Assembly (NCBI RefSeq): GCF_001039355.2
Contig: NW_019774580.1
Location: 124,338 to 183,988 of the forward strand
DNA: 59,651 bases
Reading direction: 5' to 3'
Source: Lingula anatina
Lineage: Eukaryota; Brachiopoda; Lingulata; Lingulida; Lingulidae
A program made the translations under genes and the position numbers. Positions 12,052 through 27,359 of the stretch are shown piece after piece (the first letter of the stretch is position 1; each line of letters begins with the position of its first letter). The notes below the pieces were generated by a model. It saw nothing but the letters and a program-made list of their open reading frames with translations. It did not search any database and had not been told where the DNA came from.

Positions 12052-13526
12052 GGGGGGGGGGGGAGGGGGGCGTTCCAAACCTTTGACTGTATACGTAATA
12101 ACCTAATAATAATCTGCAGTTCCATTAAATTTGACTTGATGCTACTTCCTGGTATGCGCCTCAGCCACCTGTAATTGTTGACTCTACATCTTTTGTAACG
12201 ACAAGGTGATGATCAATTCAAATATCATAAGCCAAACGCAATGAAGCCCTATAATGTTCAAGAAATATATATGTTCGGTGCTTAGACTTTTTCTGCTCTG
12301 TTATCATCATCATTATTATTATTTATACAAAAACGATAAAAAAATTAGTCCCTGTCCACAAAGGGGAGGAGAGGCATTTAGTTGTGGCTTTTTGCACATT
12401 TTGGGGTGGGGAGGGGTGGATGCTTTTCTCGTCATGCGAGGATGTGGCTTAGATATAAAAAATGAACATGAGTTCTATGTTTTTCAGTACGTCAGGAACA
12501 GCACGCTTTGGTGAATGTTCAAAACTTCTTCATGTAAAAACGTACTATTACAGCAAAGAAATGATCAAGCAGAGCTGAAGACAGATGCGATAGATGTGCT
12601 GAGATATGTTCGGTTGCGGTAGATAAGCCTGAAAATCACAAATCACATCTTGTCCACATTTTATCTGAAGGAAAAAGTAGGTGACTTATTTATTTGCAAA
12701 AATATGCGGATTGGAATGTTTTTATGTTTCCAACATCTAGAAAATATAAGGTGAAAACAGATGAATAATTTCCCCAAACATGTAATTAGTAATAAGCTAT
12801 AAACGGAAATAGCGTTTACAAAGATTTCCTCGCAACGGCCTTCTTTTTTTTAAAAAATTGATTTAGAAAATGCGACTGCATTTTAAAAAGATGCAGCCGC
12901 AGATGTGAAAATTGACACAGAAATTGAAGTCAGGAATAGATTATGAAAAACAGAATTCAAATCTGTGTTAACAACCCGTCAACAAATTAGGGATGAGCAT
13001 ATATTGGCCTTATATCTACCCATTCCATTAATCAGGACAAACTCCTTTCTTTTTCTTTAACCAATTTTGGGTTTCACAGTGCTCTTTGATTTTCTTTTAG
13101 GATTGTAATTTTAAAATTATAATTGATGATAACAGAGTAACGACTTTACTGAGACGACACGTGCCTACTCTCTGACCGCTACCAGGCTAGTACAAAAGTA
13201 TTGCATCAGGCCCTAAACTCTTATACTTTAGTTTTGTATACTATTATAGAGACCCCTGATATCATAAGGTAACACGTGCCCATAAATGTCATAGTTATCT
13301 TTCCAATTTGTTTTCAATGCAACCCACATGTAACACTTTTACAGCCATGCAAAACTCCATCAGTGTTCTGTTGTCACATGCAACCCGCAGCCTTTGCCCG
13401 CACATAACCTGCGCCATATGGATAAAGACCCGTTCAACAGGAGTGAATATTATAGACAGGTTCTTTTTAATTTGGGCGTCCAAGACTTGAGCCAAGGGAC
13501 GACAAGGATTTAGGTGTTCTTCGGAG

Positions 13527-14512
13527 ATGTATACAGAAATGCTGCGTGTTGCGGTTGGGTTCCTCATTTTTTCTGTACACAAGGCAGCAGGTGAAGGTTC
13601 GAAAACTGACAAGCTTCTCATTTATATTTTATTGATGCTATTCCGGGGCAGATCCAGGATTATTTGAAGGGGGGCCGACTCTATTTCTATTTCTCTATTT
13701 TCATCTCATTTTATTCAGTTATTTATCTACTCACTACTTCCTTTATGAAGGAGGTCTCTTTTGCTCACCTTTTCGAACCAGAAACGAATGCTGCGCACAC
13801 AGTCAGTGCCAGCATTCTGAATGACTTTGGCGAATATTGCTGAATGTAATTAGATATCCATTTCTAGAATATATTGATGAGAAGACGGCGATATATACCG
13901 GGTCCTGCCCTGTGAAAGCCCCCCCTTATCATATACCAGACACACCCGTGGTGAACGCTGTCATTCAGGTATAATTTCATAGATGCTCCAGATGCGTAAT
14001 CGTTGCAGTAAACTCAGTTTTCTTTTATGAATTTTCGACTGAAGCATAGGCGTCTTATTAGAGGGAAACGCATTTTGTATTTGACTGTTCGAAATAGCTC
14101 GGTTATGCCAGAAATCCGTTTATGTAAGCTGCTATTGAATTAGAGGGTAGGAGTCGTGAGCCATTTTATGATCTGCCTTTTTCAAATGTGACTAGAATTT
14201 ATGCAATACTATTTCCTTAAATGCAAGTATATACAACATAACTTTTGAAACTGTATCTTTAGGTTCCGTTCGCTGCTTCAGATCCAGATAGAGCAGATAA
14301 GACCGTCCCTCCCTTTTTCGAAATCACCACATCAAGGATCCCTGATGCAGGTCTTGGAGTGTTCGTTCTCAGTCCTCTCCCCAGTGGAGTAAGCATTGGT
14401 CCATACGAGGGAGAGATTGCACATATTGCAGATGAAGAGGATGTGTTGGACCAAGGATATGGTTGGTTGGTTGGTACATATATGATTGGTATTGATATCG
14501 CCGTTCTTTTTG

Positions 14513-14560
<48 letters not shown>

Positions 14561-16498
14561 ATTCCAACTTTTTTTTAATCAGGATATGAATGTACTTTAC
14601 TTCAGAGGCAAAGACAAGAATGAATTTGTACGAAAGTAATCCTTCCTCCATATTCAAATTACATAAAAACAGTTTTCGACACTTGTAGCCATTTGAAACA
14701 TTTTGTCGACTCAAATTGGCGCTACTTCCTACTTCTGTCAATTCCCAGCTTGAATCCAATATTTAGTGGCTATTTAGTATAATAGGCAGTGGGCAGGGTT
14801 AAGGGAAAATGTGTGTGTGTGTGNNNNNNNNNNNNNNNNNNNNNNNNNNNNNNNNNNNNNNNNNNNNNNNNNNNNNNNNNNNNNNNNNNNNNNNNTATTA
14901 TATGATTTAGTCCACGGAGAATGGGGTACTTGGGGCTCTTGGTCTAGCTGTTCTGCTACGTGCGGTGAAGGAACCCGGAGTCGTTTAAGGCAATGCGACA
15001 AGCCACCGCCAACTTCCGGTGGAAACACGTGCAGTGGCAGCAACACTGAGACCAGCGCATGCGCCATGCAGTCGTGCCAGGGTAAGTCCTGACATTGTAT
15101 TGCATGCACTATCTGTGTCAGCATATCTCCATACATTGATGTTAAATTTCTCTTAAAGGAAACTACATGCGCTGTCCTACATTACCATACCTTTTGTAGA
15201 AATTCAGGTCTCTGATCGGTCATTTACCACCCGAACCCAATATAGAGGTGCATTTCACATGCTGAAGTATCAAAAAATCAAACTGAATGAATTCGAAGTT
15301 GTACTCAACTTCTTAAAACATATATGCGTATAGAACAAAAATCCAAGGCTATCTCAATTTTACATCTACATTTAATTTTTGCCGTATATACATTATGTAA
15401 GGAACCTAAATGGTAACGTATCTTCAAGGTCATATAATTTTGTTTTTTATATCACCTGCCGAAATATTTTATAGTAATTCGGCCATGATAAATTATATAT
15501 GGCGTAAGGATATTTTATAAATATCTAAACTGTAACTCAAAGGCTTTGCGTCATGGCTCATAATACGCAACGTATGTTCCCCAGAAAAATTGTCAGAAAG
15601 TTTCATTTTGCCCAAGTACTTGGTGCAACAGAAAACCTGCCTGAAAAATATACTGATTCCATGATAGTTTGACATTTCTGATATAACATTTGGACCACGA
15701 ATGGAAAATGGTTTATTTAATGCTTTTTTTACTGTCAGAAGGGTGTATTCCCCCTTTTATAATGTTTAGTGAGGAGCAATCTAAAGTCGCTCAAAAAATT
15801 AACTGCTCTACACAAGATTATCATAATTTTGACAACGTTATAGGAGATAAATTAAGTGAGTAAAACGTTTCCACAGCTGGACGTTTTGCATTTGTGTCAG
15901 TAACGTTTGCTCCTTTTTGGGGTTAGATATGAATTATCTTTCATTCATGGTTCCAGAACAGTTAAAATTTGACACAAACTTCTTCTTGTGGGACCCTAAA
16001 ATAATCAAACATAATTTGTAATCTGTGCACTAAATGTTTTAAGATCATATCTGTAACCTCATTTGCACCTCTATATTGGGTTTGGGTGTACATTTGTTTT
16101 ATAAACCTGTGTTTTACTACCATTCACAATTGTCATTCACTATTACCATTCAATATTGTGTGATCGTTCAGTGTTTTGATAATATTGACAAACGTGCAAG
16201 CAGCTTAACTGGGCAACATTTGTGCATGCACTAAACTCACAACCACATAAATTGGCAGAAGGAAAATACAACAAACAATAACACATATAGATGTATTCAC
16301 AATATTTATTTTGATATTTACATATTAATCAGAAATTTCTGTTAATGCATTGTCATGTAAGATGTCATTTACGACATGGACTGAAATGTATCAACATTAT
16401 TCTGGCTGTGAATTTATTTTCACTACATTTGATAAAATGTTTAATGTTTTCTTCTAATCCGTGGCATTTTGAAGTGTTTCAGATATGGTAGATTTAAG

Positions 16499-16532
<34 letters not shown>

Positions 16533-19500
16533 AAACTGCAATTTTATTTCCTCGTTTAGAAACTTCATGCCCACCCAGTGGTAACCCAGCTATACTTACG
16601 GCTATCTACGTACTGGAGCCATTTCCAGGCGTTAACTACAACAACGGCTTGAATTGCTTCTGGATTATTTTGGCAGAGGAAGAAGTAAGGGGTCGTCCAT
16701 TTTTATCATCATTTTTCATTAGTCAACAAAGAGTAGACTTTTTCTAGACCACCCTCCCTCCTTCCAAGATTACAAGGCGAAAAACAAAAAAACGGTGACC
16801 TATGACAAGCGTACAGAGGGATTTACCCCCCCCCCTCCCCCCAAGCGTGCATTTTGTAGATTTGTGAAAATGATGATAAAATGGATGACCTCTAGGTAAG
16901 AATATTTAAGCGAAATTCGTGATAGAAAAACGTAAAATGATAATTTTGCCATACTAAACAATACAGGCTTCCAAGGGTAGCTCTAACTAGCAGTGAAACG
17001 AAGGTCTGTGAAAAAATGCACACTGCACTCGTCCTAAGTCAATTTAATAAATTGAAAAGCTTCAGAGGAGGAGGAAGAAATTAATGTTATGTAAAATAAT
17101 TGTTTTATCAACATTAAAACAATCTGTTATGAAGACGCCATTTACTTTTGAATATTACTGTATAGACGTTGCTCAGTTTTGAAGAGTTCAACTTGGAGCA
17201 GGGTTATGACTTTGTGTACCTGTACGCTGGAAACTCCACATCTGATCAACAAATAGCTAAACGCACCGGCAATAATATTCCACAACCTATCCTTTTGGAG
17301 AAAGGAACCACTACACTGATGCGATTCTATTCGGACGGTTCTATTGTGAGAAGCGGATTTAAAGCACGTACGTTCAAGATGGATCAAAGTAAAATGAACC
17401 ACAAAATTTCAAAAGGTTAACTTTTGCGTTAAAAAATAGCTTCTTACTTTTTGTCACCAGATTTTTGTCGAACCCCTGTTATATGTATACTGTAAATATG
17501 TAGGCATGGACATAATAAGAGAATGTTTAAAAATATTTAGGTCCAAGATGTAGGTAACCAGGGGCGTTACCATACCATTTAAAATTGTACGCACAGATTT
17601 TGAAAATTCTCAGGTACGATTATATTCCGTGAAAAATACACTGAATTTATGGAGAATAATATCATGGTTGGCTCAAAAAATTGTACGCACAGTGCATCCG
17701 TGCGTATGCCTGGTTACGCCCCTGGTAACCTATCCTTACTCAGTATGAAACTTTTATTTATACAATAAAACGATTTTAATTTAATTACATCCACCACATG
17801 GGCGTTCGACCTTTATACGGCAGAAAATCTCAACACTTTTCCTGTCATTACCAATATAGCATATTCAAAACTATTCACAGCATTTGATTCCATAAATCTG
17901 GTTTTGAAATGCAAGTTTTTAGTTTTTGAATATCTCTAGTTATTGACTTGTGAATATCACTCGGTCTGGTAAAAAGTTAACTTTTAGAGAATTTAAGAAT
18001 GGTGTGGTGGAGGGTATAAAAATCGTTATGTTCCCAACGGTTTTGTATAGGGAATAACTTGGTGATAAACGGTAAACTGAAATTGGTTAGTAAAATTGTT
18101 ATTTTTGCTATATAAAGGTCAAACGCTAACTGTGTTCATTTGAAATACCTTAACAGAAGAACCCAAATTGAAAGTTACAGTCATTTTAATGTACCGACAC
18201 CATGTTCACAGGTATATTTTCGTGCCCTCCGACTTCGCAGCAGTTCCTGTGTAGAAATGGCCAGTGCGTCGATCCAGATAACATATGCGATGGCATTCCA
18301 CATTGCCCGGACGCTGCAGACGAGGGGGTGCGAGCAGGTTGCGTGTGTACGTAAGCACGCGTTTATTCAGCTCTTTGTCTTGATGAATTAGTCTTATATA
18401 TTATTTGATCCACGAGCATAATGTTGAGAAATGTTTGGTCATTTTGCAAGCATCCGTTCTTAATTGATCTCATATTTAACCTAAACGTTCTTAGTTTGCG
18501 TGTATAAGGATCGAAGCTGATATGCAAATTAATTAAATTCAGTCCTATCAATATATTTTAACGAGCCTGATATTCTGAAATCTTCCTTGGCAACTCGACG
18601 TCTGCCCTTAACCAGATCTGCCTGTAAGAGCACACAACGAAGAGAATCTTTTAAAATATTATTAGAGACTACAACATGTGATAAAAAAACTGTCAGTTTC
18701 GGATTTAATGCATTTAACTTTTCATGTGAATAGCCAATGTACACCAAAAAATGATCGTGCATGTGTTTTCCTCCACAAAAAGGGAAGTTGTGGGCAATAT
18801 CCACTTAAAAGGGTGGACTGTATACGCCTTTAAATCTTTCAGTAAGTGGCTGGAGTCCGTGGACCGATTGGACAGATTGCACGAATCCATGTTCCCCAGG
18901 CATGATAACCCGGGCCCGGCGATGCAACTCTCCTGTGCCGGAGAGTGGAGAGACGGACTGCAATGGAGGCAACTTCCAGATACAGGCATGTGGCGCTGAC
19001 TGCACAGGTAATGACTAGAATTAATGAGTGTTAAAATGGCTATTCTTGATATCAAGGCAGGAGTCCATATACACCTGTGGCTTCCATACAGGGATGGCTA
19101 GAATCAAGGTGAGGTTTACGGACATTTTTTCTTTTCATTCAGAAAAATGTATTTTTTAAAGAAAAAGTATAGATTCCATCTCTTGGGGAATTGAAGAACT
19201 AATATATAAATCGTAATTTTCCCAGCAGTTTTGGATAGGAAATAACTTGGTGATAAACGGTAAAGTGAAATTTGTTAGGAAAATTGTATGTGTGTCTAGA
19301 TCTAAAACACAAGTTCAAAGTATTTTCAAAATAGGCCTACCTATAAGAAAAATCGATGTTAAAATATCATGTAATGTTCTCAAAAAGGGGCATATAAAAA
19401 ACTTTTACTTATGATATGGTTTTTGCATTAAACTGCAAGTACATATCTGTGTTGTATGACCACTAACCAGGCCAACTATCACCATGGAGCCAGTGGGGCT

Positions 19501-20819
19501 CATGCTCCGTTTCCTGTGGGACAGGCACAAAACAACGGGAGCGGTACTGTTTGGTCCCTGGCACTTGCGCTAATTCGCCGTTGACAGAAACCTCCACCTG
19601 CACTGGCTCACCAAACTGCCCTGAAGCGAACGGTACGGCCTTGTCTGCTCTCCAGCACTATTTTTCAGGTTTGATATGTTGAACGTTTTATTTGGAGCTA
19701 GGATTATTTTGAATTCTAGTTTGTAGGTACCTCCATAGAAAGCTCAGACGAGTTTGAGGACGTCTAGGTTATCCATTTTATTATCCTACACTCAGGGCAC
19801 CTTTGGGATATTAAGTCTATTTTCGCTTAAGTATATTTGGTGTCTTTTCATTATCAAAATATGAATTCTGTGGTTTATTAACCGCTTACCTGATACAGAG
19901 GTTGCCTACCTTTGTAAATCAAAAACATTTAAAACAATTTACATTTTTGTTGTATATTGTAAAAGAAAGGTGCAATATTAGCGTTATTTGAATTGCCTTT
20001 TGTTTGCATTTTAATATTTGTCAAGGTTGTTTCCCGTTGATTGCGGCACCAACTATAATTCTAAATGGAGAAAACGAAAATTTGGAGTTTTCAAGGTATT
20101 GGAATGACTGGAATTGTTACTGGAAGGTAGTAGGGCATGATAGGGTAAGAATTGGATCATTCTTCTCTTTTTATCAAAGCGCTCATTCAGAACAAGTTGA
20201 TCTGAGGGCTAGGAACGCATTCAGAACAGCGGACTAACAGATCTGCGGATCAAATATGGCCGACCCACTCGAATGCTTGTTGCATAATCTCCGCAGGAAA
20301 TTATTCAGTGTCTAATCGGGAATCCAGCAGCAAGCTTTTCAGTGGGTCGCCATATTTGATCCCCGGATCCATTAGTCTGTTGTTCTGAATGCCCTCTAAG
20401 GCTGCATTCGGAACAGTGGACTAACTAGTCCACGGGCCAAATATGGCGACCCACTAAAAAGCTTTCCGTCTAATCCGCCAATAGTCACTGAATTGATTCC
20501 CCGTGGGAAAGTATTCAAGTGGTTTGGCCATATTTGACCATTGGACTAGTTAGCCCCCTATTCTGAGTGGGATCAGATTTGCGGATCAAATATGGCCGAC
20601 TAATCCGCTGATGGTCTTCCCGCCTCCACAAGCGCCGTCCCTGCAGGGGTCTAGCAATTAAACCTCGAAGCCGCGATTTAATCCTTTAAATGGCGCGTGC
20701 GGAAGCGGGGTGGCCATCAGCGGTTTAATCGGCTCCGTTTTATGTTGGTAGGCCATATTTGATCTCCGGATCTGTGAGTTCGCAGATCAACTTGTTCTGA
20801 ATCCCTCATAGCTGTTCTT

Positions 20820-20872
<53 letters not shown>

Positions 20873-22022
20873 AGTAATTATTATTATTATTATTAATATT
20901 ATGTTAAAATTAAAACAGATTAATGAATAAAATTAAGGGGTGAGCATTTCGCGCACGCCACTTGCGCTGCGCCGTTTTCTCATCGTGTGCAGGGTTATTT
21001 TGGTGAGATTTTTGCCTCTCGCGCGGCTGAGCAAAATTTTTCACGTGTTTGATTTTTTTGGTCTCTTGAGGCAAATGCCTCAGCGTGTGCGGGGTGCAAG
21101 CGCCGATTGCTCACGCCATGCCACCAATGCGCATGTGCCGGTAGCCGGAAACAAAGAAAAAAGGCAGCCTCCAGCGAAGTAAACAAAAATGTACACAGTT
21201 ATAGTAAGTCTGATTGATTAACATGGTCACCATTTGCCATTACTTTCAGAAAAAAAAATAAATATGTAATGTTTCCTTAATCACATGATCCCACAGTTCG
21301 CGGTGCGTCCGATAGGGACGGGCCGGGAGGCATCTCTGCTGAGCAAAGAGCGCATCGTTTGCGGGGAGCTGAGGAGCGCGAGCATCTGGCGCAGCGCAAG
21401 TGGCGCGCGCCGAATGCTCACCGTGTGCGGGCCCCTTTAGATAAAACCTGAGCCTTATCGAATCTGTTACGGGTTATATTGGCCCCAACCCATAGGCCGA
21501 AGATAATATGAAGAGTCTGATCATGGTATTTAAGAGATAATTAAAGAGGGTAGCCATCTATGAAGGTACACGTGGTCTGATAGCACGCGCACATTTCAGA
21601 ATAATTGCAATAACCGCTGTTTTGTTGTTAAAATTATATTTCTGTGTGTTGTTTACAATGTATTTACTGTGGAATTTTGAATCTCCTGTTAACAGTTGTT
21701 ATCTCTTTAAGATGAATGACTCTTCGTCAAATGGTGTCTCCGAAGACAAAATTTCTATCATGAAACTAATGTATCCAAATATTTTATGTTTGCACAATTT
21801 AGGTCAGAGTCGTTGTTGTGGAAAGAAGTATAGAGGTTTCATCACCCTGTCAATATGACTGGCTTGCCTTTTATGATGGAAACATTGTAGCTGATGATTT
21901 CATGATCGATTCAAAAGTATGTGGCAACAGCACAGTTCCTGTGTCCAGGATAGCCTCCTCCGGCAACGTGACCATCCACTTTCACTCTGACTACACTGTT
22001 GTTGGAGACGGGTTTCGATTAC
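13527..22022 (+). CDS. Secreted modular protein: signal peptide-TSP1-CUB-LDLa-TSP1-TSP1-CUB (3' end not found)
   Basis: Exons: 13527-13590 (signal peptide MYTEMLRVAVGFLIFSVHKA), 14911-15081 (TSP1), 16560-16684 and 17166-17367 (CUB1), 18212-18346 (LDLa), 18843-19007 (TSP1), 19471-19632 (TSP1), 20026-20126 and 21803-22022 (CUB2); at least 448 aa. Every module is bounded by phase-1 introns, and each CUB is split by one phase-0 intron, the usual shuffled extracellular pattern. The ATG follows an in-frame TGA at 13488. TSP1 repeats carry WxxWxxW motifs (C-mannosylation sites) and six cysteines. Repeats 1 and 3 have an O-fucose-type site (CSATCG, CSVSCG). LDLa reads FLCRNGQCVDPDNICDG with an acidic DAADE end. 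No transmembrane segment or stop codon was found after 22022, so the 3' end is missing or undetected. The LDLa donor could be 18350 instead; 18346 keeps cysteines even and phase 1. An adhesive or receptor-binding role is inferred. Confidence 0.82.
14263..14470 (+). pseudogene. Orphan PR/SET-domain exon (PRDM7/9-like), fragment
   Basis: A good acceptor (TATCTTTAG) precedes an open frame in phase 0. It contains FFEITTSRIPDAGLGVF, then IGPYEGEIAH and a GYGW ending. This is the first half of the PR/SET methyltransferase fold in PRDM9-type proteins (compare IPGAGLGV, GPYEGQIT, NGYSW). The SAM-binding second half, the zinc fingers and all other exons are absent nearby. The donor is unclear among repeated GGTT units at about 14463-14475. 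It lies in intron 1 of the TSP1/CUB gene on the same strand, but in the wrong phase to be spliced with it: from the signal-peptide exon the frame hits a stop. It is probably a transposed or decayed PRDM fragment, or part of a gene the assembly has displaced. Confidence 0.6.
14515..14558. repeat. (GA)n microsatellite
   Basis: About 20 GA units directly after the PR/SET-like exon. It creates shadow frames of Arg-Glu (plus) and Ser-Leu (minus) that are not genes. Confidence 0.95.
14824..14895. other. Assembly gap (72 N) next to a GT repeat
   Basis: A run of N begins inside a GT repeat and ends 15 bp before the acceptor of the first TSP1 exon. Its true length is unknown. A short exon could be hidden here, although the signal-peptide and TSP1 exons already join in frame. 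Confidence 0.99.
16500..16530. repeat. (CA)n microsatellite
   Basis: About 15 CA units lying 30 bp before the acceptor of the first CUB exon. Confidence 0.95.
17553..17730. mobile_element. 178-bp MITE with GGTAACCAGGGGCGT inverted ends
   Basis: The left end GGTAACCAGGGGCGTTACCA is matched by the inverted right end (TGGTTACGCCCCTGGTAACC). TA flanks both sides, compatible with a TA target duplication as in Tc1/mariner-like elements. An internal AATTGTACGCACAG occurs twice in direct orientation. It is non-coding and sits in the intron between CUB1 and LDLa. Confidence 0.8.
20181..20810. mobile_element. Nested cluster of family A inverted-repeat elements (CUB2 intron)
   Basis: The outer ends are CATTCAGAACAAGTTGATCT (left) and AGATCAACTTGTTCTGAAT (right, inverted). 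Inside are at least two more copies with ends of the form GCATTCAGAACAGCGGACTA and inner AAATATGGC / GCCATATTTGA blocks, at about 20200-20400 and 20398-20572. So two or more related MITEs inserted into or beside an older copy. The family recurs at 41919-42402, and a related one at 22038-22506. No coding capacity. Confidence 0.75.
20819..20901. repeat. (TAA)n followed by (TTA)n, self-complementary
   Basis: About 17 TAA units, a short CTAG spacer region, then a TTA run. The two halves are reverse complements and can form a long AT hairpin. It directly follows the family A cluster. Confidence 0.9.
20934..21440. mobile_element. CpG-rich inverted-repeat element, about 500 bp (CUB2 intron)
   Basis: The left end is AAGGGGTGAGCATTTCGCGC followed by ACGCCACTTGCGCTGCGCC. 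The right end, inverted, reads GGTGAGCATTCGGCGCGCGC followed by CACTTGCGCTGCGCC, with the outer flank AAAGGGGCCCGCACACGG. The inner 30 bp match closely, while the extreme left end lacks about 11 bp present on the right. Its GC content is far above its surroundings. An open frame inside (20940-21182) runs through the inverted repeat and is not a gene. Confidence 0.75.
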
Positions 22023-22037
22023 GTAGGTGAAAACTTA

Positions 22038-22506
22038 GATCGCATTCACAACGAGTTGAGCCAGGCTTTACAAATCCTGGGACTAAATATGGCGGACGTA
22101 CATGAAAGGAAAACCGCCTAATCTTTTAATAGTCTCTCCGCCTCTCACACGCCTCCCCACACGTCGTCCCTGCGGGGTACAGTCATTAAATCTCGGCTCC
22201 GTTCGCCATGTAGAAGATTTAATGATNCCATGGATCTAAAAAGTCACAAACAAAAGGGGGGGACGTATAGAAAGGGAAACCCGCCTATTCTTTTAATAGC
22301 CTCCCCCGCCTCTCACACGCCTCCCCATGTGTCGTGCCAATGGAGCCGAGATTTAATGACTGTACCCCCGCACGGACGACACGTGGGGAGGTGTGTGAGA
22401 GGCGGAGAGACTATTAAAAGATTAGGCGGTTTTTCTTTCATGTACGTCCGCCATCTTTAGGTTACCGGCTTTGTAAAGCCTGGCTTAATTCGTTGAGAAT
22501 GCGCTC
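22038..22506. mobile_element. Long inverted-repeat element directly after the last CUB exon
   Basis: The left arm 22038 to about 22202 is nearly the reverse complement of about 22345-22506, from outer GATCGCATTC / GAATGCGCTC to inner ATTTAATGAC / GTCATTAAAT. Between the arms lies a partial direct repeat of the left arm with one N. It shares the GCATTC ends and AAATATGGCG block with family A. It starts about 15 bp after the CUB2 donor at 22023, so it may have altered the 3' end of that gene. Confidence 0.8.
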
Positions 22507-22647
22507 TTTGTCACTATTGATGACTGGTGGCAAGATTGAAATAATACTTGTAATCATCATAAATGCATGTATTCATCTATATGACATGTTATTATTAAAC
22601 GTAATCATAGTTAACTTTTTCTTACACTTTTATGCTAACCAATGTAG

Positions 22648-27359
<4,712 letters not shown>

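Larger units (their letters stand above)
10871..13526. other. Intergenic region with microsatellites
   Basis: No coding exon is supported on either strand. Simple repeats are (AT)n at about 11069-11090, (GT)n at 11521-11559 ending in an N, and (GT)n at 12001-12050 followed by a G-rich run. Long open frames here are mostly translated GT repeats. The 3' part should hold the promoter of the TSP1/CUB gene that starts at 13527; I see no clear core promoter motif. Confidence 0.55.

Noticed and set aside
11595-12086. 163-codon plus-strand open frame
   Set aside because: Much of it is translated GT repeat (Cys-Val) and T-rich sequence. No family resemblance.
13295-13621. 108-codon open frame on the minus strand
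   Set aside because: It is antisense to the signal-peptide exon 13527-13590 and has no recognisable domain or consistent splice partners.
14263-15081. A single gene joining the PR/SET-like exon to the first TSP1 exon
   Set aside because: The signal-peptide exon is phase 1 and the PR/SET exon phase 0; splicing them meets a stop. The signal-peptide exon joins the TSP1 exon perfectly without it.
20940-21182. 80-codon open frame in a GC-rich block
   Set aside because: It runs through the inverted repeat of a transposable element; both strands are open merely because of high GC.
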